Positions 34,042 through 42,640 of a DNA stretch of 60,708 nt are shown piece after piece (the stretch's first letter is position 1; every line of letters begins with the position of its first letter). The position numbers and the translations under genes are program-made. A model generated the notes under the pieces. The model was given only the letters and a program-made list of their open reading frames with translations. It did no database searches and was not told the DNA's origin. Origin of the DNA: JBKPCD01 sp046727175. GTDB lineage: Bacteria; Acidobacteriota; Vicinamibacteria; Vicinamibacterales; 2-12-FULL-66-21. The DNA lies in contig JBKPCD010000034.1 in the NCBI GenBank assembly GCA_046727175.1, positions 1 through 60,708 of the forward strand, in the 5' to 3' direction.

Positions 34042-34365
34042 TCAACGCCGGACCTTGGGCGCTGACGACAGCGCGTCGACCTTGCGCTCGAGCTGACGAA
34101 TCTGTGCCCGGAGATCTTCAGCTTCCGAAAGCGCACGCCGCTCGCCGCCCGGTGACAGGTCGCGATCGTACCGCCACCAGTCGAGACCTATCTCCTGCGC
34201 CTTGTCCAGCGAGCAGATCAGGAGCCGAATCCGGATCGTCAGCAGCTCGACCTCTGCGAGCGAGACCTTGATATCCCCCGCAATCACCAGGCCCTTGTCC
34301 AGCACGCGGTCCAAAACATCTACCAGGCTGGTGCCGCGATGATAGGAAGGAAGCTCGAGCGCCAT
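34042..34365 (-). CDS. gvpJ: GvpJ-type GvpA paralogue
   Basis: 107 aa. S-L-V-D-V-L-D-R-V-L-D-K-G-L-V-I-A-G-D-I-K-V-S-L-A-E-V-E-L-L-T-I-R-I-R and I-G-L-D-W-W match GvpJ more than GvpA (A-G-D-I in place of D-A-W-V). GvpJ is a minor shell or tip protein needed early in vesicle formation. C-terminal ~35 residues form a charged coiled segment. First gene of the operon; a TATAGT box lies nine bases before the ATG and no Shine-Dalgarno is visible, so the transcript may be leaderless. Confidence 0.88.
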   Translation of the reverse strand: MALELPSYHRGTSLVDVLDRVLDKGLVIAGDIKVSLAEVELLTIRIRLLICSLDKAQEIGLDWWRYDRDLSPGGERRALSEAEDLRAQIRQLERKVDALSSAPKVRR

Positions 34366-34374
34366 TGGGCAGCG

Positions 34375-34380
34375 ACTATA
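34375..34380 (-). promoter_or_regulatory. Candidate -10 box (TATAGT) of the gas vesicle operon
   Basis: TATAGT on the minus strand ends nine bases before the gvpJ ATG (34365). No strong -35 is seen at the expected place (CTTTCG at best). Initiation about seven bases downstream would give an almost leaderless mRNA. Confidence 0.45.
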
Positions 34381-34410
34381 TCACGCCCGGTACAGCACGA
34401 AAGATACCGG

Positions 34411-34552
34411 CAAATTGCTGATCGCAGATTGCTGATTCGTAGATTTGGAGACTGTTGATTTCAGATTGTTGATTGACGAAGACCCAGCCTCGATCACAAG
34501 TTAGTAATCCGACGAACACAATTAGTAAATCAGCAGTTTGCAATCCACCATC
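34411..34552. repeat. Word repeat, family D (AGATTGCTGATT), imperfect inverted arms
   Basis: Left part 34411-34481 is made of TTGCTGAT, AGATTGCTGATT, AGATTGTTGATT words. The right part 34501-34552 carries the complementary AAATCAGCAG and GCAATCC words. It fills the space upstream of the gvp operon. The remaining 34553-34831 has no gene, repeat or promoter I can support; a short plus-strand open frame there looks non-coding. Confidence 0.65.
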
Positions 34553-34831
34553 TCGTGCCTCACCGCGGACGCGTAGCGGGTTCCGGCATCGCGTCCATCA
34601 GTTCCGCTGTCTTACTCGCACGACAGATCACCTCACTGCACGTTCGCACGCGAAGTCCTCCCGGATGGCCGCAAATCGGCAGCAATTATTGGGATGCAAG
34701 CGAGCGGCCAGAAACGGCGAGCCGGCAGGCCGGTGTTCACATCGCGACAGAGGATTGAATCCGGGCGGCCGTATGAATGCCCAGACGACCCGACGTGAGC
34801 GAATACGCGGCGCCGCACGGCCAGCCACCCA

Positions 34832-36418
34832 TTACGTGGTCTGACGAAGCTCGCGTTTGAGGACCTTTCCCGTGGCGTTCATCGGCAGCGTCTCGCGGAA
34901 CTCGATCCGTCGGGGGTATTTGTAGGCGGCGAATTGCTCGCGGCACCACGTGAGGAGCTCTTCCTCGGAGATCGTTGCGCCTGGCCGGCGGACGATGAAG
35001 GCCTTGACCTCCTCTCCAAGCCGCTCGTCGGGGACGCCGACGACCGCGACGAGCGCAACCGCGGGGTGAGTCATGATCACTTCCTCGAGCTCTCGCGGGT
35101 ACACGTTGAGCCCGCCGCGAATGATCATGTCCTTCTTGCGATCGACGATCGTCAGGTAGCCTTCGGCGTCGAGCGAACCGATGTCTCCCGAATGGAACCA
35201 GCCGCTCCGCATGACTTCGGCCGTCGCATCGGGCCGATTGAAGTACCCCTTCATGATGTTCGGACCCCGTATGACGACCTCGCCGCTCTGGCCCGTGCGC
35301 ACAGGCTTGCCCTGGTCGTCCACGCACCGCACGTCGACGCCGAATATCGCCTGCCCCACGGTTCCGGGCTTGCTCGCACGATGGAGCTGGTTGAAGCAGG
35401 CGACCGGCGAGGTCTCGGACAAGCCGTAACCTTCGAGGATCCGGACGCCGAAGGTCTCTTCGAATCGCCGCATCAGGTCGTGCGGCATCGGTGCGCCGCC
35501 CGACACGCAAAGCCGCAGGTGTTCCGCAACTGGCGTCGGGTCCACGCCCCTGCTCTTCACGTGCTCCAGGAGCGCCCAGTACATCGTCGGCACCCCAATC
35601 CAGAAACCCACCCGTTCGCGTTTCATCGTCTCGAGCACGGCTGCCGGATCGAATCGAGGAAGCAGGACGAGACGGAGGCCGGCGTACAGCCCCATGTTCA
35701 TCAGGCACGTCTGCGCGGTCGAATGAAACAGCGGGAGCGTGACGAGCGCCACATCCTGCTCGAACCCTCCGCTCATCTGCGGCAGGAACATATCGCGCGA
35801 TGCGATCGCGTTGAGCAGCATGTTCTCGTGCGTGAGCTCGGCCCCCTTCGGATAGCCAGTCGTGCCCGACGTGTAGAGGATCACCGCCGTGTCGTCCGGC
35901 CGTCGGCGCCACGTTTCGAAGTCGGTGGATTGTCCGTCGATCATCTGGCTCAGCGTCAGCGCGGGCGCCACAGGGCTCGGAGCTGCGGGATCCGCCGTGA
36001 TGACGATCAGCATCTCGACGCCGGCGTCGGTGCAGGCCGCACGCGCCATCTCCGCCATTGGCAGTTCGTGTGTGCCCTCGAACACGATGAGCACGTTCGA
36101 CTCGCTGTCGCGCAGGTGATAGGCGATTTCGCGCGGCTTCAACATCACGTTGAGCGGGACGACGACGGCGCCCGTCTTGAGGATGCCGAAGTACCCGATC
36201 GGAAACCACGGCACGTTGGGGCAGGAGAACGCGACCCGATCCCCGGGTGCAACTCCCAGCGTGACAAGTCCGGCCGCTACCTGCGCCGCGCGCGCATCGA
36301 GTTCTGCGTACGTGAGCCGGGGTTCGCCGCCGGCGATCGCTACACGGTCGGGCGTCATCCGCGCCGAGTACTCGATGACGCTCGAGAGGTTCAGACAGGT
36401 TGCATGGTGGCTGATCAT
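34832..36418 (-). CDS. AMP-dependent (long-chain) acyl-CoA ligase
   Basis: 528 aa. P-loop-like A3 motif L-Y-T-S-G-T-T-G-Y-P-K-G (181-192), G-Y-G-L-S-E-T (A5), G-W-F-H-S-G-D-I-G (A7), and the C-terminal catalytic lysine region N-A-T-G-K518-V-L-K (A10). It activates a carboxylic acid as acyl-AMP and then thioesterifies to CoA; the family members closest in motif are FadD-like. No beta-oxidation genes are adjacent. It lies downstream of opcA on the same strand but separated by a TGCTCACGG repeat, so it may have its own promoter. Confidence 0.9.
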   Translation of the reverse strand: MISHHATCLNLSSVIEYSARMTPDRVAIAGGEPRLTYAELDARAAQVAAGLVTLGVAPGDRVAFSCPNVPWFPIGYFGILKTGAVVVPLNVMLKPREIAYHLRDSESNVLIVFEGTHELPMAEMARAACTDAGVEMLIVITADPAAPSPVAPALTLSQMIDGQSTDFETWRRRPDDTAVILYTSGTTGYPKGAELTHENMLLNAIASRDMFLPQMSGGFEQDVALVTLPLFHSTAQTCLMNMGLYAGLRLVLLPRFDPAAVLETMKRERVGFWIGVPTMYWALLEHVKSRGVDPTPVAEHLRLCVSGGAPMPHDLMRRFEETFGVRILEGYGLSETSPVACFNQLHRASKPGTVGQAIFGVDVRCVDDQGKPVRTGQSGEVVIRGPNIMKGYFNRPDATAEVMRSGWFHSGDIGSLDAEGYLTIVDRKKDMIIRGGLNVYPRELEEVIMTHPAVALVAVVGVPDERLGEEVKAFIVRRPGATISEEELLTWCREQFAAYKYPRRIEFRETLPMNATGKVLKRELRQTT

Positions 36419-36421
36419 CGG

Positions 36422-36490
36422 GTGCTACGTGCTCAGGGTGCTCACGGTGCTCACGGTGCTCGGTGCTCCGTGCTCACGTGCTCATAGTGC
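36422..36490. repeat. Word repeat, family F (GTGCTCACGG)
   Basis: A run of GTGCTCAGG, GTGCTCACG, GTGCTCACG, GTGCTCGGTGCTCC, GTGCTCACGTGCTC. It overlaps the last codons of opcA, encoding E-H-V-S-T-E-H-R-A-P and the TGA stop. Confidence 0.7.
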
Positions 36491-37407
36491 GCCACGGCGC
36501 CGCGTAATGCGGCCTCGAACGCATCGTCGCGGGAACGGATCCTCAGCTCCTCCGACAGGAGCCCGGTGAGGCTTTCATTGCCGAGCGAGACGACGCGCGA
36601 CATGAGGGTCCGGCCGTCGACGCTGGCGGAGGCTTCGACGCACCGACGGCTGGACGCCAGTCGCAGCGCGAGCTCCGTCCTGTCACCACCGAGGCTGATC
36701 GACTCGATAGCTGCGTCCCGTGTGGTTTCGAGGATCTGGATTGTCGCTGCGTCCTTCCAGTGCAGTGCCGTTCTGACCCAGGCGGCCAGCAGCGAGCACG
36801 AGGCGTGGTCCGCGCCTTCCACCCGGAGCTGGTTGAAGCTCGCGATCGCGTCGCGCACGTCGGGGACGTCGACGAACTGCGCGACGAGCGCGCGCCATCT
36901 CGTCAACCGCGTCCAGCGCAGATCGCTGAAGGCCGACTGCTCCACGAACTCGAGCGCGCGCTGCCATACAGCCGGTGCCGGATCGGCATCGAGCACGACG
37001 CGGTCCGCAAGCTTCGCGAGGCTCGCGAGCATGTCGGCGGACCCACCCCGCCACCAGACGAGCGTCGGCAGGCTCGAGAGCCGCAGCGCTGCCAGGGCGT
37101 TGTCCACGTAGCGATCCGGCAGCCCTCCGATGACGACAACATTGCCCACGAGCTTCGGGGTCGACGACGTCGGAGCCTGCGTGACGAGAATGGCGCGGAC
37201 GGCGCACCCGTCGCAGAGCTGCTGAAGAGGCGGCAGGGCCTCGCGCGCGCGCTCGTCCGGACCAATCGCCACGACCGTCGCTGTCAGTGCCCGCGCGTGA
37301 CCCGTTGCGCCCGTCGTCTGTGTGCCGCGCGCCAGGACCGATTCGATCTCGGAAAACGACACGTCCCTACCGCGCTGTTCGAGCACCTCGCTCACAACGT
37401 CCTCCAT
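36451..37407 (-). CDS. opcA: Glucose-6-phosphate dehydrogenase assembly protein OpcA
   Basis: About 318 aa from ATG 37407 (M-E-D-V-V-S-E-V; 37422 is an upstream alternative). The region L-P-T-L-V-W-W-R-G-G and following R-V-V-L-D-A, then L-R-W-T-R-L-T-R-W-R, are typical of OpcA, which in cyanobacteria and actinobacteria activates or assembles G6PDH. It overlaps the end of zwf by 16 bases, so the two are co-translated. The last ten residues and stop are repeat-derived. Confidence 0.88.
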   Translation of the reverse strand: MEDVVSEVLEQRGRDVSFSEIESVLARGTQTTGATGHARALTATVVAIGPDERAREALPPLQQLCDGCAVRAILVTQAPTSSTPKLVGNVVVIGGLPDRYVDNALAALRLSSLPTLVWWRGGSADMLASLAKLADRVVLDADPAPAVWQRALEFVEQSAFSDLRWTRLTRWRALVAQFVDVPDVRDAIASFNQLRVEGADHASCSLLAAWVRTALHWKDAATIQILETTRDAAIESISLGGDRTELALRLASSRRCVEASASVDGRTLMSRVVSLGNESLTGLLSEELRIRSRDDAFEAALRGAVAHYEHVSTEHRAP

Positions 37408-38921
37408 CGGCGGCCGTCGCACGCCATCAACGCATCAGCCTCTCTCGGTCCCCATTCGCCCGCCTCGTACGTTGGAACGGCTGCGGGCTTTTCTCTACGC
37501 CATACCTCGTGAACAGGCGTGATCAGCGCCCATGACGCTTCGACGAAATCGTGTCGTGCGAACAGCGTCGGATCGCCCAGCATCGCGTCGAGCAGCAGCG
37601 TTTCGTAGGCTTCCGGCACCTGTCCGCCAAACGCCGTCCCGTATCGAAAGTTCATCATCACGGGCGCAAGCTGCATGCGTGTGCCCGGGAGCTTCGCCTC
37701 GAAGCGAACGGAGATTCCCTCATCCGGCTGTACGTTCACGATGAGCAGATTCGGGGCAATGGAGCTGGGGCTGGTGCGCTTGAAAATCTGCAGCGGTGGA
37801 CGCCGGAACTGAATCGCGATCTCCGTCGTCCGTTTGGGAAGCCGTTTGCCGGTTCGAATATAAAACGGCACGCCCGCCCACCGCCAGCTATCCAGGTGGA
37901 CCCGAAGTGCAACGAACGTCTCGGTTGTCGAGTGGGGATCGACGCCGGGCTCCTCACGATACCCGGGGACTTCACTCCCGGCAACCCAGCCGGCTGCGTA
38001 CTGTGCCCGCACGACATTCGGTTGACCGTCTGCCGCTGGCCCGTCTTCGAGCAGCGGCTGCATCGAGAGCAGCACGTCCATCTTCCGATCGCGCACGCTC
38101 TCGGCCGTGAACGCAATTGGCGGCTCCATCGCCACGAGCGTCAGCAGCTGCATGAGATGGTTCTGCACCATGTCTCGCAGCGCGCCTGCGCCTTCGTAGT
38201 ACGAAGCACGCCGCTCGACGCCGACGGTCTCCGCCGCGGTGATCTGCACGTGATCGATGTACCGGCGGTTCCAGATCGGCTCGAACATGCCGTTGCCGAA
38301 GCGAAAAACCATCAGGTTCTGGACGTTCTCCTTGCCGAGATAGTGATCGATGCGGAAGACCTGATCTTCGGTGAAGTGCCGATGCACGAGCGCGTTAAGC
38401 TCGCGTGCGCTGTTCAAATCGGTACCGAACGGCTTCTCGATAATGACGCGCCGCCATCCACGACCGCGCGGCTTCGAAAGCTCCGCCTCACCCAGATGCT
38501 CGATCACCTGCCCGTAGACGCCGGGTGGGATCGCAAGGTAGTAGAGGATGCCCTCGATAGCGTCCATCTCCTGCAATCGTGCTCGGAGGCGCTCGAACGC
38601 CTGAGCGTCATCGGGGGCCCCGGCGTGATAGAAGAGCCGCTTCGCAAGCGAGGCCGCCACTTCGTCGTGCTCGTCATCCACGTCCGCGAATTCGCGGAGG
38701 CTGTCGATGAACTGCTTGCGGAACGCGTCGTCGTCCATCGGCGAGCGTGCGACGCCAATGACGCTGAAGCGGGCCGGCAGCCGTTGCGCGCGTCCGAGAT
38801 TGTAGATGGCCGGCAGCAGCTTGCGACGCGCCAGGTCACCCGTCGCGCCGAAGATCACCAGCGTCGTCGGTCCAGGGGTGGGCTCGATGCGTAAGTTGTC
38901 GTGGAACGGGTTCTCCGTCAT
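37392..38921 (-). CDS. zwf: Glucose-6-phosphate 1-dehydrogenase
   Basis: 509 aa. NADP-binding G-A-T-G-D-L-A at 25-31, I-E-K-P-F-G at 161-166, and the substrate site R-I-D-H193-Y-L-G-K-E with the catalytic histidine. First step of the oxidative pentose phosphate pathway, supplying NADPH. Length is normal. ATG 38921 is preceded nine bases upstream by TATGAT, with no Shine-Dalgarno. Operon with opcA; no gnd or tal in the window. Confidence 0.96.
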   Translation of the reverse strand: MTENPFHDNLRIEPTPGPTTLVIFGATGDLARRKLLPAIYNLGRAQRLPARFSVIGVARSPMDDDAFRKQFIDSLREFADVDDEHDEVAASLAKRLFYHAGAPDDAQAFERLRARLQEMDAIEGILYYLAIPPGVYGQVIEHLGEAELSKPRGRGWRRVIIEKPFGTDLNSARELNALVHRHFTEDQVFRIDHYLGKENVQNLMVFRFGNGMFEPIWNRRYIDHVQITAAETVGVERRASYYEGAGALRDMVQNHLMQLLTLVAMEPPIAFTAESVRDRKMDVLLSMQPLLEDGPAADGQPNVVRAQYAAGWVAGSEVPGYREEPGVDPHSTTETFVALRVHLDSWRWAGVPFYIRTGKRLPKRTTEIAIQFRRPPLQIFKRTSPSSIAPNLLIVNVQPDEGISVRFEAKLPGTRMQLAPVMMNFRYGTAFGGQVPEAYETLLLDAMLGDPTLFARHDFVEASWALITPVHEVWRREKPAAVPTYEAGEWGPREADALMACDGRRWRTL

Positions 38922-38930
38922 TCGAAAGGC

Positions 38931-38936
38931 ATCATA
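38931..38936 (-). promoter_or_regulatory. Candidate -10 box (TATGAT) of zwf
   Basis: TATGAT on the minus strand ends nine bases before the zwf ATG. TCAAGG stands 17 bases further upstream as a weak -35. The spacing implies a leaderless or near-leaderless transcript. Confidence 0.42.
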
Positions 38937-39009
38937 TCGTAGGGGGACAGTTCCCTTGAGGGCACTATGAGCCGACGGGCCAATGGCGGGGACACCCCAG
39001 AGTGTCCGT

Positions 39010-39030
39010 CACCGGTGGCTGCCACCGGTG
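39010..39030. repeat. Perfect palindrome CACCGGTGGC-T-GCCACCGGTG
   Basis: Ten-base arms with one central base between zwf (upstream end) and the cytochrome gene (3' end). Flanking bases repeat GGGACA and TGTCCC words. It could fold as a hairpin in either transcript. Confidence 0.7.
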
Positions 39031-39056
39031 CCTGTCCCGTTTGGATGTCCCCAGCC

Positions 39057-40631
39057 TCAGCGGCGGGACGCGAGGTACGAGGAAATTGCGTCGAGCTGTT
39101 CAGGCGAGAGGCGCATGCCGAAGGACGGCATCTCGGCATCCGGGTCCACGGCCTCGGGATCGATAATCCGGCGACGCAACGTCGCGGCGTCATGCTTGCT
39201 GCCGATGTGCGACAGCTCGGGACCGTCTTTGCCGCCGTCGCCGTCGATGACGTGACAGCCGACGCACCACCGCGCGAACACGGTGGCCGCGCGTTCGGTA
39301 GTTGTGGGAAAGCCGGGATACGGCTGACGCGAGAGGCGACGCACGTACGCGATGATCGCGGCGGCCTCGCGTTCGTTGACCACGCTCACTGGCTCGCGAA
39401 GGCCGGGCGCGATCATCTCGGGATCGGCGATGTGGCTCGCAATCCACTCGGTCCCGCGCGTGGCCGGCAGCTGCCCGAAAGGCTCGACGATGCCGCCCTC
39501 GGCATGGCAGCGATCGCATCCGCCGGACATCACAAACGTGCGCCCGCCGATCGCGCGCAACGTCCACGTGTCCGCAGTTGCGGCCGACATCGGACGATCC
39601 CGCCAGCCGAGCGTCGTCAGCACGACGATCGCAATCGCGCCAACGGATACACCGCCGAGGACTGCGCGCCGTTTCCGGGGATCCCGATCTGGGCCGCGAT
39701 CCAGCCACGGAAGGAGGGCCAGGACTGCGCCGAGCAGCGTGGGCAGGATGATCGCGCCAACGACTTCGAGCCGCCCTGGAAAGTATTTGAGCAGCTGAAA
39801 CAGCCCGAGAAAGTACCACTCGGGCCGCGGCACGAACGCCACGTCGCTGGGATCCGCCGGGCCTTCCATCGGCGGCGTGCCGCGCCACGCGAACGCCACG
39901 AGCGCGGCAAGGACGACGAGCACCACCGTGGTGTCCCGAGCGGCCTGAAAGGGATAGAACGGCGTCGGCTGTCCGGCACGCGCGCGCACAGGTCCGGAAA
40001 TCCCGTGCTTGCGCATCAGCGCGAGATGCGCCACGACGAGCGCCACGAGCAGAGCCGGCAGGAAGATCACGTGTGCCGCGTACCAACGGGTCAGCGTCAG
40101 TGCGCCGATGGTCGAACCACCGCGCATGATGCCCGCGACGACTTCGCCCGCAAGAGGAGCAAGACGCGCGACGTTGACCGTGACGACGGTCGCCCAGTAC
40201 GCGCGTTGATCCCAGGGGAGCAGATATCCGGTCAGCGCGAAGGCAAGGATCAACCCGAGAAGCGCCAGACCCGACAGCCACGTGAGCTCGCGCGGCGGCT
40301 TGTACGAGCCGAACGCGATCACGCGCAGGATGTGAAGCGCAACCGCGACCACGATGAAGCTGGCGCCAAAGTGATGCAGCCCTCGAACGAGGCGGCCCGC
40401 AGTCGTGCTGCTGATGAACCGGACGCTCTCGTACGCGTGATCGGGCGTCGGCGCGTAGTAGAGCGTGAGGAACGCGCCGGTGAGCAGCTGCACACCGAGC
40501 AGCGCCAGCAGCACGCTCCCGAGCGTGAAGAACCAGCCGGTCCCGGGCGGCAACGGCTCGTCGAGCAACACCTCGCGAATCCGCCGGACGCTCGCGCGCG
40601 CGTCGAGCCATTCGGTCAGCCGCGAAATCAC
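39057..40631 (-). CDS. Cytochrome b fused to dihaem cytochrome c (bc complex)
   Basis: 524 aa. The N-terminal ~330 residues are a cytochrome b with eight-helix pattern: L-H-H-F-G-A-S...A-L-H-I-L-R and A-A-H-V-I-F...V-A-H-L-A-L give the four haem histidines, and P-E-W-Y is the quinol-oxidation motif. After a further helix come two haem c sites, C-D-R-C-H and C-V-G-C-H, each followed later by a Met-containing segment. It oxidises quinol and passes electrons to its own tethered haems. GTG 40631 overlaps the Rieske stop as GTGA. No separate cytochrome c1 is present. Confidence 0.9.
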   Translation of the reverse strand: MISRLTEWLDARASVRRIREVLLDEPLPPGTGWFFTLGSVLLALLGVQLLTGAFLTLYYAPTPDHAYESVRFISSTTAGRLVRGLHHFGASFIVVAVALHILRVIAFGSYKPPRELTWLSGLALLGLILAFALTGYLLPWDQRAYWATVVTVNVARLAPLAGEVVAGIMRGGSTIGALTLTRWYAAHVIFLPALLVALVVAHLALMRKHGISGPVRARAGQPTPFYPFQAARDTTVVLVVLAALVAFAWRGTPPMEGPADPSDVAFVPRPEWYFLGLFQLLKYFPGRLEVVGAIILPTLLGAVLALLPWLDRGPDRDPRKRRAVLGGVSVGAIAIVVLTTLGWRDRPMSAATADTWTLRAIGGRTFVMSGGCDRCHAEGGIVEPFGQLPATRGTEWIASHIADPEMIAPGLREPVSVVNEREAAAIIAYVRRLSRQPYPGFPTTTERAATVFARWCVGCHVIDGDGGKDGPELSHIGSKHDAATLRRRIIDPEAVDPDAEMPSFGMRLSPEQLDAISSYLASRR

Positions 40632-41119
40632 AGACGCACCAGGACCGTGCCATCGCGACCGTCGACGCGAGCCTCGACCGAATCGAGCGGCCGCGGCGGC
40701 GGTCCGCCGACGACCTTGCCGCGGGCGTCGTACACACCGCCGTGGCATGGGCAGCGGAAGCGTTTTGTTTCAGTGTCCCAGCGCACCTGACACCCGAGAT
40801 GCGTGCAGGTTGCTGAAAGCGCGCGGACGTTCTCGGTCCCGTCGAGCATGAGGAACACCGTCTGCTGCGCGCGCTCGCGATACCAGCCATCGGCACGCGG
40901 CACGGTGAGGATTCGCGTCACTGGAGCGTCAGTCGCGAGGTCATCGACGGGACCGGCGCGCACCCATCGTTCGCGCGAGGCGGCTGCTGCGGGCCGCAGC
41001 GCAAATACGCCGAGCAGCGCCGACAACGCGCCACCGATCAGGGCTACGAAACTGTTGACGAGGACGGCAAGCGCCCGCCGGCGCTCCGGTCGGAGTGGAA
41101 AATCGCTAGTCGAAGGCAT
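40628..41119 (-). CDS. Rieske [2Fe-2S] subunit of the bc complex
   Basis: 163 aa. N-terminal membrane anchor (V-L-V-N-S-F-V-A-L-I-G-G-A-L-S-A-L-L-G), then C-T-H-L-G-C and C-P-C-H-G-G, the two Rieske cluster loops, with a G-P-P-P-R-P-L motif. It carries electrons from quinol to cytochrome c. It is translationally coupled to the cytochrome b-c fusion downstream. Possible Tat features are weak (R-P-E-R-R-R-A before the helix). Confidence 0.93.
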   Translation of the reverse strand: MPSTSDFPLRPERRRALAVLVNSFVALIGGALSALLGVFALRPAAAASRERWVRAGPVDDLATDAPVTRILTVPRADGWYRERAQQTVFLMLDGTENVRALSATCTHLGCQVRWDTETKRFRCPCHGGVYDARGKVVGGPPPRPLDSVEARVDGRDGTVLVRL

Positions 41120-41244
41120 GTTCCGAAGGACGCACTGCGAACCTGGGGCCAGCCCGAAGATGCGCGCAACCTGCGCGCGGGCCGCAGTTTACCCTCTTTG
41201 GCGGATCCCGGGGAGTTCCGCGATTCGTAAGCGCTTTCGGATGT

Positions 41245-42465
41245 TTACCGCTGGCGATCGAGTTTCTGGAGGTACTCCTTGGCTTTGGGGGTCTCCATGA
41301 GCCTGAGGCGCCGCAGCGCCTCCGCTCGCAGCTTGGGATCGCGCTCGTGTTCGGCGACGCGAATCAGCTCGTCCTCGGCGCCCGCGCTGAAGAATCCGAG
41401 GATGATTGGCAGCTTGACGGCGAACTCGGCCCGCTCATACAGCATCCAAAGCTGCTCGCTGCCCCCCGCCTGCGCAAGCTTGAGGATCGCGCTCTCGCGC
41501 AGACCCGGGTCTTTCTCCGATTGCGCGATGCGGAAGAGCGGCGTCTTCTCGAGCCGCTCGCCCAGAGAGGTGACGACCTGCTGCTTGACCGGCAAATCAG
41601 CGGTTGTGTAGACCTGCATCAGCTCCTGCGAGATCTCAGGGCCGCCGAATCGTCCCAGCTCGCGAACGGCAGCAACCCGCGCAAACTCGGGACCAGCCTT
41701 CGCAACCTGCACGACCGCCGCGCGGGCTTCGGGCTTTCCCGACTGCATCATGACGAACATGGCTCGCCGCGCATCACCGGGGTTGTCGCTGTCGAGCGCG
41801 ATTTCCGTCAAAATCGGAATGACCTTCAGCGCATCGGTCCGGATCAGGCTTCCGAGCGCCTGGATGCGCAGCTCGATATCCGGCTGGTAGTCTTCCGGAA
41901 ACCATGCGGGCGGTTTTGGCGGGAGAGGCGCCGGCGGCGGCGCGTACGGCGGCCGTGGCGTGGGCACTGCAGTCGGAGCGGGCGCAGGAGGCTCCGGCGG
42001 CGCAGGAACCGTCGCTGGATTCGCTCCCTCCGCCACTGGCGGCGGTGGCGCCGGCTTCCTGGCTCTCGTCGGCATGCGTGCGGGCTGTGGCGGCACCGCC
42101 GTCCACCACAAGACGTCGTTGCGTCGCAGATGGATCGCGATATCCACTCGCAGCGATCCCGCAGGTTTCACCCAGAGACTCTTCGGATACTCGCTCTCCA
42201 GCCGACGGATCGTCTCGATGGCCGATGCAGAGTCTCCCGATTGATTCAGGCTGTGAGCCAGCCAGTAGAGCGCTTCGTCCTTGGCCTTCTCCTTGGGGTC
42301 GTTGATCGCCGCACGCAACTCGACGATCGCGCGCGGCCACTGTTCATCGGCCATGTAATCCTTCGCGCGGCCCAGCCGCGCCGAATCCGACGCCGGGGTG
42401 GGCGTGGAGGAGAACGCCGGTACTGCCACTACTATCGCAATCGCCAGCGCGATTGTTGTTCTCAT
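41245..42465 (-). CDS. Exported HEAT-repeat protein with proline-rich linker
   Basis: 406 aa. Signal peptide (M-R-T-T-I-A-L-A-I-A-I-V-V-A-V-P-A-F-S). A short TPR-like segment (about 30-95) leads to a Pro/Ala-rich linker (about 130-200). Then come five or six HEAT-like helical repeats (A-R-A-A-V-V-Q-V-A-K, R-V-A-A-V-R-E-L-G-R-F-G, L-R-E-S-A-I-L-K-L-A-Q). It is probably a periplasmic scaffold. It follows the sigma/anti-sigma pair on the same strand, separated by a word-repeat block, so it may be part of the same stress regulon. No enzymatic motif. Confidence 0.8.
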   Translation of the reverse strand: MRTTIALAIAIVVAVPAFSSTPTPASDSARLGRAKDYMADEQWPRAIVELRAAINDPKEKAKDEALYWLAHSLNQSGDSASAIETIRRLESEYPKSLWVKPAGSLRVDIAIHLRRNDVLWWTAVPPQPARMPTRARKPAPPPPVAEGANPATVPAPPEPPAPAPTAVPTPRPPYAPPPAPLPPKPPAWFPEDYQPDIELRIQALGSLIRTDALKVIPILTEIALDSDNPGDARRAMFVMMQSGKPEARAAVVQVAKAGPEFARVAAVRELGRFGGPEISQELMQVYTTADLPVKQQVVTSLGERLEKTPLFRIAQSEKDPGLRESAILKLAQAGGSEQLWMLYERAEFAVKLPIILGFFSAGAEDELIRVAEHERDPKLRAEALRRLRLMETPKAKEYLQKLDRQR

Positions 42466-42469
42466 TTCC

Positions 42470-42640
42470 CTGTTCCCTTTTCGTTACCCATTGGCTCTTC
42501 GCTCTTGGCTTCGGGCCTCTCATTTATCAATGCTCGCGCGCCCGCGCCCGCGCGCGATTCGACTCGCTTCGCTCGCTCGCCGTACCGCAGGCGCTTTCCC
42601 CTTTTCCCTTTTTCCTTTTCCCTTTTCACCTTCAAATCCC
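42470..42640. repeat. Word repeats B and I between anti-sigma and HEAT genes
   Basis: Contains CCCTGTTCCCTTTT near 42472, a family B stretch near 42490-42522 (TTGGCTCTTCGCTCTTGGCTTCGGGCC), a CGCGCCCGCG run, and CCCTTTTCCC words at 42598-42625. It fills the gap and touches the 3' end of the anti-sigma gene. Confidence 0.6.

Noticed and set aside
34473..34844. A 123-codon open frame upstream of the gas vesicle operon
   Set aside because: It begins in repeat words, has no ribosome site and no recognisable protein features.
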